From: Thiobacillus sp. 63-78
Lineage (GTDB): Bacteria; Pseudomonadota; Gammaproteobacteria; Burkholderiales; Thiobacillaceae
Reading direction: 5' to 3'
Length of the DNA stretch: 64,000 bases
NCBI GenBank assembly: GCA_001899765.1
Contig: MKWM01000019.1
Coordinates: 156,494-220,493, forward strand
Under the pieces are notes generated by a model. The model saw only the letters and a list, made by a program, of their open reading frames with translations. It did not search any database and was not told the DNA's origin. A program made the translations under genes and the position numbers. Below are positions 39,004-47,368 of this stretch, one piece after another; positions within the stretch are counted from its first letter, which is position 1, and each line of letters starts with the position of its first letter.

Positions 39004-39363
39004 TCAATCACCGAACGTCACGAGACGATCGTATTGGATTCCCATTTCCACCAACTGGCCCAGGCCCGAGATACGGAAGTTATCTCCCAGCACGCCGTCC
39101 GTGATGCCACGACGCTGCGCAGCCGCTACGCACACGACCAGGTCAATGCCATGATCGGCCGCCAGTTTTGACCAGCGCGCACTGACGTTACGGTCATCCT
39201 GCGGCGGCGTGGCGAGACGCGAGGCGTTATACACGCCGTCATGGTAGAAAAACACACGTGGAACTTTGTAACCCTTTTCAATCGCAGAACGGGCGAACAG
39301 GTAGGCCGAATCACTGGCCTGATGGCTGTAAGGCCCTTCGTTTACAAGAATGCCGAATTGCAT
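39004..39363 (-). CDS. dsrE: DsrE, sulfur-relay subunit with active cysteine
   Basis: A 119-aa TusD-like protein. Cys78 in DLVVCVAAAQRRG is at the position of the essential sulfur-carrying cysteine of Allochromatium DsrE. HDGVYNAS is also typical. It starts the dsrEFH group, about 90 bp after dsrB. Confidence 0.94.
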   Translation of the reverse strand: MQFGILVNEGPYSHQASDSAYLFARSAIEKGYKVPRVFFYHDGVYNASRLATPPQDDRNVSARWSKLAADHGIDLVVCVAAAQRRGITDGVLGDNFRISGLGQLVEMGIQYDRLVTFGD

Positions 39364-39451
39364 GGCTAGCTCAAACTCCGAAAAATCCAGTCATTATCGT
39401 CAAGGCTCCACCGCAGGTCACCGCGGTGAAGCCATCACTCCCTGAAACTTC

Positions 39452-40522
39452 CTAGAAGCGAATGTGCGTCGAAGCATTGAGGTTGACACGACTGCCACGC
39501 CAGTTATCAATGTGATACTTGGTGAAGGGCAGGCCGGTCTTCTCGAAGAATGCGGGCCAGCCAATGCGCTCGATCCAGTCGTTCATACGCTCCCACGGCT
39601 TGCCGTCAGCCTTGTAGGTGTAGAGGATCTTCTTGACCACTTCGGCCACCTCAGGCAAACGCGGCAGGTTGTTCGGCAGGCCACTCGCCACCAATTTGTG
39701 GAAAGTAGGCTTGGAACGGGCGTTCGAGTTTTTGCCGCCCACCCAGATCGCGAACTTGGAATGCTCGGGATCGTTGATCTGCATCGGCGGGCAGGGCGGG
39801 TAGCAAGCGCCACAGCAGATGCATTTCTTCTCGTCGACTTCCAGCGAGGGCTTGCCGTTCACCAGTGCGGGGCGGATCGCAGCCACCGGGCAGCGCGCAA
39901 CGACCGAGGGGCGTTCGCACACGTTGGCGACCAGATCATGGTTGATCTTCGGCGGCTTGGTGTGCTGCATGATGATGGCGATATCCGCCTGGCCGCCACA
40001 GTTGATCTCGCAGCAGGAGGTGGACAGCTTGACGCGGTTGGGCATCTCGCAATTGATGAACTCGTGATGCAGCTCGTCCATGACCGCCTTGGCGGCGCCG
40101 GATGCGTCGCTGCCCGGAATGTCGCAATGGAGAAAACCCTGGGTGTGCGCAATCATCGACACCGAGTTGGCCGTTCCACCGATCGGGTAGCCCTTGTCGT
40201 TCAGCGCCTTGATCAGCGGCTCGACCTTTGATTCGTCGGTCACCATGTACTCGATGTTGGAGCGGATGGTGAAGCGCACGAAACCGTCGGCATACTTGTC
40301 GGCAATGTCAGCCAGTTCGCGGACCGTATAGTGATCCAGCTGGCGCGCCGTGCCCGCCTTGACGGTCCAGACCTCATCACCGGATTCGGCGCGATGATAG
40401 AGAACACCCGGTTTCGGATGGCTGTGGAAAGCCCACTTGCCATAGTTCTTCACCATCACGGGATGCATGTAAGGCATCGGATCCGGTGCGCCGGATTCGA
40501 TAGGAGGACGCAATTCTGCCAT
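39452..40522 (-). CDS. dsrB: Reverse dissimilatory sulfite reductase beta subunit
   Basis: A 356-aa subunit of the DsrAB siroheme sulfite reductase running in the oxidative direction. It has the siroheme/4Fe-4S signature (STSCCEINCGG with the preceding NRVKL) and a ferredoxin domain with CICCGACYPPCPPMQ. RPSVVARCPVAAI is also family-typical. It lies 65 bp after dsrA, in an operon with the rest of dsr. Confidence 0.96.
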   Translation of the reverse strand: MAELRPPIESGAPDPMPYMHPVMVKNYGKWAFHSHPKPGVLYHRAESGDEVWTVKAGTARQLDHYTVRELADIADKYADGFVRFTIRSNIEYMVTDESKVEPLIKALNDKGYPIGGTANSVSMIAHTQGFLHCDIPGSDASGAAKAVMDELHHEFINCEMPNRVKLSTSCCEINCGGQADIAIIMQHTKPPKINHDLVANVCERPSVVARCPVAAIRPALVNGKPSLEVDEKKCICCGACYPPCPPMQINDPEHSKFAIWVGGKNSNARSKPTFHKLVASGLPNNLPRLPEVAEVVKKILYTYKADGKPWERMNDWIERIGWPAFFEKTGLPFTKYHIDNWRGSRVNLNASTHIRF

Positions 40523-40587
40523 GTTCTTTCTCCATCTGATTTAATGCATGGACCCCGGCGCTCGCCAGGGCCCACGGTAAACGACAC

Positions 40588-41892
40588 TCAAGCAGCAGTC
40601 GATTGCTTGTACTCGTTCCACTTCTCGACTTGCTCGTCCCAGTCGTCGGAACGGAAGTAGGGGTTGGCGCGCGGCTCGCTGATCATGTTGGGATCGACCG
40701 GAAGATCCATGCCTTCGAGGAAGTTGGCGATCCCGATACGCTCGATCATTTCGCCGGTACGCTCATGCTCAAGGGCATTTTCGGCGAAGAAGTCGATCGC
40801 GTTGCGTGCCAGCTCATTCAGCCTTTCAAAATCCTCGTCGGACTCGAGCTTCATGAACGGAACCACCACAGTGCCCATCGTGGCGCCAATCTTCAGCACG
40901 CTCTTGCCGCCAATCAGGATGGTGACGCCCTTATCCAGACCGGTCCGCAGACCACCGGGGATGACGTTCAGGCAGTGCATGCAGCGGACGCAATTCTTGT
41001 TGTCGATGCACAGGGTGTTGCCATCGCCCAGATTGGCAGCGGAAACGTGCTCGCTGGCCTGGAACTTGTCGCTGGGCACCAGGGTAATGGCCTTGGTCGG
41101 GCACTTGCTGATCACGTCGTTGACCAGGTCGTTCATGCCATGCGCTTTGTAGTAGTCCCGCACCTGCTCTTCATTGACGCGGATATTGTCGCGCCAGGTG
41201 CCGATCGTCGCGAAGTCGGAACGCTGGATGGCGTTGACGCAGTCGTTCGGGCAGCCGGAAAACTTGAATTTGAACTTGTAGGGCAGCGCCGGGCGATGCA
41301 TGTCGTCGATGTTATTGTTGATGACATAGCGCAATGCCTTGGCTTCGTCGAAGTTGGAATGCTCGCAACGAGCCGCGCCCACGCAGGACATCGAGGTACG
41401 CAGCGCGGGACCGGCACCGCCCAGGTCGAAGCCCATTTCATTGAACGCATCGAACGCGCGTTGCACGTCCTCGGTCTTGCAGCCCTGCAGCATCAGATCG
41501 CCGGACTGGCCATGGAAGCCGAGCAGGCCCGATCCGCCATTGTCGACCCAGGCGTCGCAAATCTTGCGCAGCAGGTCGGAGGTGTAATGCATGCCGGCGG
41601 GCGGCTGGATACGCAGCGTATGGAACTCGGCCGCCTCGGGGAACAGCGGCTGATGGTTTTCGTCCTTCAACTCGGTAAAACGCGGAATGATGCCGCCGCC
41701 GTAGCCGAAGACGCCGACCGTACCGCCCTTCCAGTAGCCCTTCCTGTGCTGATAGGAAGTTTCCAGCTGGCTCACAAGGTCAGCCATGTAGTCACTATCC
41801 TTGGCCAGACGCTTGAGATTGGTCACAAAGCTGGGCCACGGGCCACTCTCAAGCTGATCAAGCAGGGGCGTATCAATCGTCTTCTTTGCCAT
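40588..41892 (-). CDS. dsrA: Reverse dissimilatory sulfite reductase alpha subunit
   Basis: A 434-aa subunit binding siroheme: SCVGAARCEHSN and FSGCPNDCVNAIQRSD supply the four cysteines of the coupled cluster, and CVRCMHCLNVIPGGL lies in the ferredoxin domain. The presence of dsrEFH and dsrL and absence of dsrD place it in the oxidative (sulfur-oxidising) branch. The ATG at 41892 follows AGGAGAG. The upstream 440 bp hold a 17-bp inverted repeat (42004-42051). Confidence 0.97.
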   Translation of the reverse strand: MAKKTIDTPLLDQLESGPWPSFVTNLKRLAKDSDYMADLVSQLETSYQHRKGYWKGGTVGVFGYGGGIIPRFTELKDENHQPLFPEAAEFHTLRIQPPAGMHYTSDLLRKICDAWVDNGGSGLLGFHGQSGDLMLQGCKTEDVQRAFDAFNEMGFDLGGAGPALRTSMSCVGAARCEHSNFDEAKALRYVINNNIDDMHRPALPYKFKFKFSGCPNDCVNAIQRSDFATIGTWRDNIRVNEEQVRDYYKAHGMNDLVNDVISKCPTKAITLVPSDKFQASEHVSAANLGDGNTLCIDNKNCVRCMHCLNVIPGGLRTGLDKGVTILIGGKSVLKIGATMGTVVVPFMKLESDEDFERLNELARNAIDFFAENALEHERTGEMIERIGIANFLEGMDLPVDPNMISEPRANPYFRSDDWDEQVEKWNEYKQSTAA

Positions 41893-42331
41893 AGTCTTCT
41901 CTCCTAGAACATTTCGAAATGCCCGCTCAGCAGACGGCTCAACGGTATAGCAGCCATCTTATTGGCTGGGCACCCACACTGCCATCATCCTCATGGGGAA
42001 ATTGACCTACTCCCTATGGGCGGGCCTATACCTACCCATAGGGAGTAGGTCGGCCCTCCCAATTCGGTAATCGATTCTTGCAACGAATCATGAGACATTT
42101 GCCGCCGTCCAAAGACCCGTCACATTGATGGGCGAGCGTTTTATGAGTGAGCGTATTAAAATGCTGCTCGAAACGCAAGCCCATGTGTGGGTTGTGGTTG
42201 AAATACCCGGCGGCGGCCTCACCTAGCATAATGGCCGTTTCCGGTTCATTCGCCAGCCAGGCTGATTTGCATGGCTGCGGCCACGCAAGCCTGTCAATTT
42301 ACCAACCCACGCCATAACGGATTGAAACTTC
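41893..42331. other. dsrA / cas6-like divergent promoter region
   Basis: A 439-bp gene-free region between divergent transcription units. It contains the long inverted repeat at 42004-42051 and presumably the dsr promoter and that of the 73-aa gene. No tRNA, small gene with ribosome binding site, or CRISPR-like repeat was seen. Confidence 0.6.
42004..42051. repeat. Perfect 17-bp inverted repeat upstream of dsrA
   Basis: Arms GACCTACTCCCTATGGG and CCCATAGGGAGTAGGTC are exact reverse complements separated by 14 bases. The repeat lies 112-159 bp upstream of dsrA. It has no T-run on either side, so it looks like a regulator site or an RNA structure in the dsr leader rather than a terminator. Confidence 0.7.
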
Positions 42332-42553
42332 ATGCCTGAGATTACGTTTCTAGAAAAGATGCGGCTGCCGTTCGGCGGGCAGGAAGTCGAATTTCAGCAT
42401 CTTGCGCACGAAGCCGGCGGTGTGCCGTTTCTGCGCATCCGCATCCGTGAGAACAAGCGCTTCACGATTTTCGACGTTGACCCGGTCAGCGCGCGGAAAT
42501 GGGGCGACCTGATGCAGGCATGGGCCCGCGACCACGCCGGAGACGCCCCATGA
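42332..42553 (+). CDS. 73-aa protein, unknown, coupled to the Cas6-like gene
   Basis: A small soluble protein (MPEITFLEKMRLPFGGQEVE at the start, then RIRIRENKRFTIFDVDPVSA, and a tryptophan-containing helix). I do not recognise a family. It overlaps the next gene by an ATGA, which supports that it is real and co-translated. The ATG has no strong ribosome binding site. It probably belongs functionally with the Cas6-like protein, but its role is unknown. Confidence 0.7.
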   Translation: MPEITFLEKMRLPFGGQEVEFQHLAHEAGGVPFLRIRIRENKRFTIFDVDPVSARKWGDLMQAWARDHAGDAP

Positions 42554-43206
42554 GCTGGGACTGGCCCGAGGTCAAGCCGGAGGAATATGTGCCCCGCATG
42601 ATCGATCTGCAATTCGACCTGGTGGGCACCATCATTCCGGTCGAGCATGCGCAGTTGCTCGCGGACGGCCTGCAACGGGTACTGCCCTGGCTGGGCGAGG
42701 AAGCGGGTGCCGGCATCCAGCATATGAAAGGCGCGGAAGCCAACAGCGGGGACGTCACGCTCTATATCAACCGGCGTACCAAGCTGTTCGTTCGCGTTCC
42801 CAAAGCGCGATTGGGCGACATGCAACGACTGACGGGGCAGACGCTCGATCTGGCGGGCCACATGCTGCAGATTGGTCGTTTCAAGCCCCGCGAATTCAGC
42901 CCGTTTTCCCACATCTACTCACACTTTGTCGATACGGGCAGCGCGGGTGAAGAGCAATTCGTGCAGGACGTGATGCGTGAACTGGACGGTCATTTCCAGT
43001 TACGATGCGGCTTCATCTGCGGCAAGGCGCAGACCCTGCAAACCGCATCCGGTCCGTTGCACGGCTTCAGCCTGATGCTGCATAACGTGCCTCCTCACAA
43101 GTCCCTGCAACTGCAGGACGAAGGACTGGGCCGCAACCATTTGCTGGGCTGCGGAATATTCATTCCGCACAAATCCATTGCGCCGGTCGCACCGGCGACT
43201 TCCTGA
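42550..43206 (+). CDS. Cas6/Cmx6-like RAMP-fold protein, no CRISPR nearby
   Basis: A 218-aa protein that resembles the Cas6/Cmx6 family (CRISPR RNA endonuclease, type I-MYXAN). Features are the opening IDLQFDLVGTIIPVEHAQLL, a VLPWLGEEAGAGIQ segment, GDVTLYINRRTKLFVRVPKA, and the terminal glycine-rich LQDEGLGRNHLLGCGIFIPH. I judged this by pattern memory, not alignment. No other cas gene or array is present. It is divergent from dsrA and upstream of a DsrC paralogue, so a role in RNA processing of sulfur genes, or an unrelated role, is possible. His residues that could be catalytic are present but unassigned. Confidence 0.65.
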   Translation: MSWDWPEVKPEEYVPRMIDLQFDLVGTIIPVEHAQLLADGLQRVLPWLGEEAGAGIQHMKGAEANSGDVTLYINRRTKLFVRVPKARLGDMQRLTGQTLDLAGHMLQIGRFKPREFSPFSHIYSHFVDTGSAGEEQFVQDVMRELDGHFQLRCGFICGKAQTLQTASGPLHGFSLMLHNVPPHKSLQLQDEGLGRNHLLGCGIFIPHKSIAPVAPATS

Positions 43207-43229
43207 ACCAGGCGCCGGTGCGACCGGCG
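43181..43229 (+). repeat. Tandem 17-nt hairpins at the end of the Cas6-like gene
   Basis: CGCCGGTCGCACCGGCG (43181-43197) and CGCCGGTGCGACCGGCG (43213-43229) are each a 7-bp hairpin with a 3-base loop and are exact reverse complements of one another, separated by 15 bases containing the stop codon of the Cas6-like gene. They could form two small hairpins or one long stem. No T-run follows. Confidence 0.7.
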
Positions 43230-43261
43230 ATCCCTTAGTTACCCACCCGAAAGGAGAAAAC

Positions 43262-43594
43262 ATGTCCTATGTTGTAAACGGCGAAGAACTCGAAACCGGC
43301 GACGAGAATTTTCTGCTGGAAGCCAACTTCAGCGATGACGTTCCCCCGGTCATCGCCGCGGCGGAAAAAATCACGTTGACCGACGATCACTGGACGGTCA
43401 TCAACTACCTGCGCGACAAGTACAGGGAAGACGGCCAAACACCGAACTTCCGCAACATGGTGGCGGAAATCGAAGACCTGCACCCGGGCACCGAATGGAA
43501 GAAAAAGCTGTACGATCTGTTCCCCAACATGCCTGCGCGCCAGGGTCCGCGCGTCGCAGGCCTGCCCAAGCCTTACGGCAAGGGCGGCTACTGA
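43262..43594 (+). CDS. DsrC-family paralogue lacking both cysteines (RspA-type)
   Basis: A 110-aa DsrC/TusE-fold protein with DDHWTVINYLRDKYREDGQT and the C-terminal arm VAGLPKPYGKGGY. Both sulfur-carrying cysteines of DsrC are replaced (ARQGPRVAG for KQACKIAG; the penultimate Cys is missing) and the protein has no cysteine at all. It cannot carry persulfide. Such proteins have been called RspA and suggested to be regulatory. The ATG follows AAGGAG. It is followed by a strong terminator. Confidence 0.9.
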   Translation: MSYVVNGEELETGDENFLLEANFSDDVPPVIAAAEKITLTDDHWTVINYLRDKYREDGQTPNFRNMVAEIEDLHPGTEWKKKLYDLFPNMPARQGPRVAGLPKPYGKGGY

Positions 43595-43617
43595 CCGCTC
43601 CCGGAAGCGGCACGAAG

Positions 43618-43650
43618 GCGGGCAGCGCGAACCGCGCTGCCCGCTTTTTT
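43618..43650 (+). terminator. Rho-independent terminator after the DsrC paralogue
   Basis: A 12-bp perfect stem (GCGGGCAGCGCG / CGCGCTGCCCGC) with 3-base loop followed by six T residues. Confidence 0.93.
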
Positions 43651-43676
43651 CCCGGTCCCTGCTCTCTGCACCAACC

Positions 43677-44525
43677 ATGTTTTCCAATACCCTCGTCACC
43701 ACCGAAGACCTGGCTGCGCACCTGAACGACCCCCACTGGGTTGTTCTCGATTGCCGCTTCACCCTGACCGATACCGGGGCGGGGCGCCAGGCCTACGAGA
43801 AAGCGCACATCCCGGGCGCACATTATGTGCACCTGGACGATGACCTCTCGGCCCCCGTCGGCGAAGCCACAGGACGGCACCCGCTACCCGATCCACGCCT
43901 GCTGACCGAAAAATTCTGTACATGGGGCATCGGGGTCAACAAGCAGGTTGTCGTATACGACGACAGTTATGGCTCCATGGCCTGCCGTTTATGGTGGATG
44001 CTGCGCTGGCTCGGCCATCCTGGCGTGGCCTTGCTGGATGGCGGCTATCCGAAATGGCTGCGTGAAAAACGCCCGGTCGACACCCGGGTGCCGGCGCCGC
44101 ACAAGGCTGCCTGCGCATGCCTGCCCGAACCGCATCACATTGCCACCGCGGACGAAGTGCTGCATGCGTCCCGAAGCGGCGAACAACTCATCCTCGATGC
44201 GCGCCCCGATCGACGCTTTTCCGGCGAATACGAACCGCTCGACCCGGTGGCCGGACATGTGCCGGGGGCCATCAACTACCCCTTCGACGAAAATCTCGAC
44301 ATGGACGGCACCTTTCTGCCTCCCGAAGCACTACGCGAGAATTACCAGGCCCTGCTGAAGGGCAAACCCGCCTGGCAGGTCATTCACATGTGCGGTTCCG
44401 GCGTCACCGCCTGCCATAATGTACTGGCGATGGAAATCGCCGGCCTCCCTGGTTCACGCCTTTACCCCGGCTCATGGAGCGAGTGGATCACCGATCCCTC
44501 CCACCCCGTGGCCACAGGAGAATAA
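43677..44525 (+). CDS. Thiosulfate / 3-mercaptopyruvate sulfurtransferase (two-domain rhodanese)
   Basis: A 282-aa tandem rhodanese. The N-terminal domain is non-catalytic; the C-terminal domain has the active-site loop CGSGVTA with Cys239. The loop sequence CGSGVTA is closer to mercaptopyruvate sulfurtransferase (SseA) than to the CRxG type of thiosulfate-specific rhodanese, but specificity is not certain. It transfers sulfane sulfur, fitting the neighbouring sulfur pathway. It starts 27 bp after the preceding terminator and is followed closely by an unknown gene. Confidence 0.92.
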   Translation: MFSNTLVTTEDLAAHLNDPHWVVLDCRFTLTDTGAGRQAYEKAHIPGAHYVHLDDDLSAPVGEATGRHPLPDPRLLTEKFCTWGIGVNKQVVVYDDSYGSMACRLWWMLRWLGHPGVALLDGGYPKWLREKRPVDTRVPAPHKAACACLPEPHHIATADEVLHASRSGEQLILDARPDRRFSGEYEPLDPVAGHVPGAINYPFDENLDMDGTFLPPEALRENYQALLKGKPAWQVIHMCGSGVTACHNVLAMEIAGLPGSRLYPGSWSEWITDPSHPVATGE

Positions 44526-44527
44526 TC

Positions 44528-45148
44528 ATGGTCAAACCCGTGCGTGTACGAACCATCTGGTTCAAGAAAGACGACGCGCGCAGCGCCGAGGAGATCGCCA
44601 CGGTGGTGGCGGCGACGATCTGGCGCGTCGCCGACAAGGCCGTGGACAACCTCGGCCGTGAAAATTACGACATCATCACCCCGGCGCGCGGCTTCAAGCT
44701 GATCGCCGAGTTCGTCGCCTTCCTTGCGCACTATTGCGACCGCATGGCCTACGCCTCGCTCCCGGCGGAACGCCGCACCGCGGTCCTGCAGACCGTTGCC
44801 AATCGGCTCGGTGAAGTGATGGCGGAAAACATCATCAGTACCGTCGGCGCGGATTCCGGCCGTGATTTCAAGGCCGAGTTCATCGACTTCCTCAACCGCC
44901 GCTTTGCCGACTACGCGGAGTTCGAGTTTCCCGACGATGAAAAGGCCAGCTTTCCGGCGCTGCGTTTTCTCGGCCTGCAGATTCGCGACGAAATGGGCGA
45001 CAACGACAAGACCTGGATCATGGACCAGATCATGGATATCGAAATGCCCGAAATGATGGGCACGGTCAGGAAGAGTTTCAAGGGGCTTCTGTCCGACGCA
45101 CCCGTCAAGCGTGGCTTCGGTTCGCCCGACATGCTGCCGCCGGAATAA
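44528..45148 (+). CDS. Unknown conserved-looking 206-aa protein
   Basis: A 206-aa soluble, helix-rich, acidic protein (MVKPVRVRTIWFKKDDARSA at the start; MDQIMDIEMPEMM and FKGLLSD near the end) with no recognised motif. It has a good AGGAG site 8 bases before the ATG, 2 bp after the sulfurtransferase stop, so it is co-transcribed and real. The role is unknown; context suggests sulfur metabolism or redox. Confidence 0.8.
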   Translation: MVKPVRVRTIWFKKDDARSAEEIATVVAATIWRVADKAVDNLGRENYDIITPARGFKLIAEFVAFLAHYCDRMAYASLPAERRTAVLQTVANRLGEVMAENIISTVGADSGRDFKAEFIDFLNRRFADYAEFEFPDDEKASFPALRFLGLQIRDEMGDNDKTWIMDQIMDIEMPEMMGTVRKSFKGLLSDAPVKRGFGSPDMLPPE

Positions 45149-45156
45149 ACCTTGCC

Positions 45157-46068
45157 ATGGCGAATTCGCCTTTCGATCTGACCAGCGAGACCGGCTATCG
45201 CGCCTGGCGCACCGCCAAACTCGCCGCGTATCCGCGCAGCGTAGACGAACTGATCGTGCCCCTGGCCGATCCGCGGCAGCTTTCTGCCGCCGAAACCGTG
45301 GCGATCGAATCCTGCTGCGCGCGCGCCAATATGGCGATCTATCGCTCGTCGCATCTACCCGCAGCCGACAAATCGATCCCGCGTCAGTTGTCGCTGCAAC
45401 TCGGCCTTGTTCGCCTGGAAGGCAACTATCTCGCCGACGAAGACGGGCTGTCCAGCATCACCCCCGCAAGCGACGAGCACGGCGTGCGCGGCGAGTTCAT
45501 TCCCTACACGCACAAACCGATCAACTGGCACACCGACGGCTACTACAATGCGCTCGACCGCCGCATCCTGGGCATGACGCTGCACTGTGTACAGGACGCC
45601 GAGAGCGGCGGCGAAAACGCGCTGCTCGATCACGAAATCGCCTATCTCCAGTTACGCGACGTCAACCCCGATTATGTCGCCGCGCTGATGCAGGCGGATG
45701 CGATGACCATCCCCGCGCGCATGGACGAAGGCAACGTCGCCCGTCCCGCACAAAGCGGGCCGGTATTCGCGGTCGACCCCGTGCAGGGTTTCCTCACCAT
45801 GCGCTATACCGCACGCACCCGCTCGATCGTGTGGAAAGACGACGCCATCACACAAGCCGCCGTCAGGACGCTGGCCGACATTCTCGCCAGTTCGGAATAC
45901 ATTCTCAACGCGCGCCTGCAACCCGGCATGGGCCTCCTCTGCAACAACGTGCTGCACACCCGCAGCGGGTTTTCCGATTCTCCCGGCCGCCGTCGCCTGC
46001 TCTATCGCGGGCGCTATTACGATCGCCTGCGTTTTGATTTGAACTCGGCCCCCGCGCGCCCGCAGTAG
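45157..46068 (+). CDS. TauD/TfdA-family Fe(II)/2-oxoglutarate dioxygenase-like protein
   Basis: A 303-aa protein with the facial-triad motif HTD (INWHTDGYYNALDRR) and a C-terminal histidine in NNVLHTRSGF followed by the 2-oxoglutarate-binding arginine region RRRLLYRGRYYDRLRF. That places it in the TauD family, which includes taurine and other sulfonate dioxygenases. It is the third gene of the sulfurtransferase operon. The substrate is not evident; an organosulfur compound is plausible. Confidence 0.85.
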   Translation: MANSPFDLTSETGYRAWRTAKLAAYPRSVDELIVPLADPRQLSAAETVAIESCCARANMAIYRSSHLPAADKSIPRQLSLQLGLVRLEGNYLADEDGLSSITPASDEHGVRGEFIPYTHKPINWHTDGYYNALDRRILGMTLHCVQDAESGGENALLDHEIAYLQLRDVNPDYVAALMQADAMTIPARMDEGNVARPAQSGPVFAVDPVQGFLTMRYTARTRSIVWKDDAITQAAVRTLADILASSEYILNARLQPGMGLLCNNVLHTRSGFSDSPGRRRLLYRGRYYDRLRFDLNSAPARPQ

Positions 46069-46117
46069 CACGGAGCGGGTAAAATAGCGGTCTTCTTTTT
46101 TTCGGCCATCTGCCGTC

Positions 46118-47368
46118 ATGCAGCTTCTCGCCCTCGGGGTCAACCACCACACTGCGCCGCTCGCGATCCGCGAGCAGGTGGCGTTTGGCCCCGAGAAACT
46201 GGCGCAGGCACTGCATGAGCTGACGCAAAGCCAGCGCGCATCCGAAGTGGCCATCCTGTCGACCTGCAATCGTACCGAGCTGTATTGCAATACGCCCGCC
46301 CCGGAAGAAGTCACGCGCTGGCTGGCCGATTTTCACCATATCGAACGCCGTGAGCTCGCGCCCTATCTCTACACCCTGCCGCGCGAAAAAGCGGCACAGC
46401 ATGCCTTCCGCGTCGCCGCCGGGCTCGATTCGATGGTGCTCGGCGAGACCCAGATCCTCGGCCAGATGAAACAGGCGGTACAGGCCGCCGAAGAGGCCGG
46501 CACGCTCGGGCTCCTGCTGCACAAGCTGTTCCAGCGCACCTTCTCGGTCGCCAAGGAAGTGCGCACCAGCACTGAAATCGGGGCCAATTCCGTATCGATG
46601 GCCGCCGTCGCGGTTCGACTGGCAGAACGCATCTTTCCCAGCATTCAGGATCAGGCCTGTCTGTTCATCGGTGCCGGCGAGATGATCGAGCTGTGCCTCA
46701 CCCACTTCGCGGCGCAGCATCCGCGCCGCATGACGGTGGCCAACCGCACCGCCGAACGCGCGCGCCCGCTGGCCGAACGTTTCGGTGCGGGGATGATCCC
46801 GCTCACCGAACTGCCGGACGAACTGCCCGGCTACGACATCATCGTCACCTCGACCGCGAGTCCGCTGCCCATCCTCGGCAAGGGCATGCTCGAACGCGCG
46901 ATCAGGCAGCGGCGTCACCGGCCGATTTTCATCGTCGACCTGGCGGTGCCCCGCGATGTCGAGGCCGAAGTCGCCGACATGGACGACGTCTTTCTCTACA
47001 GCGTGGACGACCTGGGCCAGGCGGTACGCGAAGGCATGGACAACCGTGTGGCGCAGGTGGCGCAGGCCGAGGCCATCATCGAAACCAGCGTCGAAAGTTT
47101 CGTGCACTGGATGGAAGGACGCGAGCTCGTGCCGATGATCCGTTCGCTACGCGACAGCGCCGAGCGCCATCGCCGCCACGAAATCGAAAAAGCCGAAAAG
47201 GCGCTGGCACGCGGCGACGATCCACGTGCCGTGCTTGAATCAATGAGCCATGCGCTGTCCAACAAACTGCTGCACGCCCCCTCCCACGCGCTCAATCACG
47301 TGAACGGCACGGAACGCGATCAGCTTGTCCGTGTGATCAGTCAGCTTTACGGGCTGCATCACGAATGA
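46118..47368 (+). CDS. hemA: Glutamyl-tRNA reductase
   Basis: First enzyme of tetrapyrrole synthesis by the C5 route. A 416-aa protein with [20 protein letters not shown], the catalytic cysteine in STCNRTELY (Cys50), [15 protein letters not shown], and the NADPH-binding [10 protein letters not shown]. It overlaps prfA by 4 bp, the classic hemA-prfA-prmC arrangement. It supplies heme and siroheme for the cytochromes and DsrAB. Confidence 0.97.
   Translation: MQLLALGVNHHTAPLAIREQVAFGPEKLAQALHELTQSQRASEVAILSTCNRTELYCNTPAPEEVTRWLADFHHIERRELAPYLYTLPREKAAQHAFRVAAGLDSMVLGETQILGQMKQAVQAAEEAGTLGLLLHKLFQRTFSVAKEVRTSTEIGANSVSMAAVAVRLAERIFPSIQDQACLFIGAGEMIELCLTHFAAQHPRRMTVANRTAERARPLAERFGAGMIPLTELPDELPGYDIIVTSTASPLPILGKGMLERAIRQRRHRPIFIVDLAVPRDVEAEVADMDDVFLYSVDDLGQAVREGMDNRVAQVAQAEAIIETSVESFVHWMEGRELVPMIRSLRDSAERHRRHEIEKAEKALARGDDPRAVLESMSHALSNKLLHAPSHALNHVNGTERDQLVRVISQLYGLHHE

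Noticed and set aside
42004..42051. Fifth copy of the CynR-type operator
   Set aside because: It shares CCCATAGGG with copy A, but lacks TCTTAATTCCGAT and the T-N11-A spacing; it is a different, longer inverted repeat.
42332..43229. CRISPR locus around the Cas6-like gene
   Set aside because: No array, no other cas gene; the only repeat is the pair of short hairpins at 43181-43229, too few and too short for a CRISPR array.
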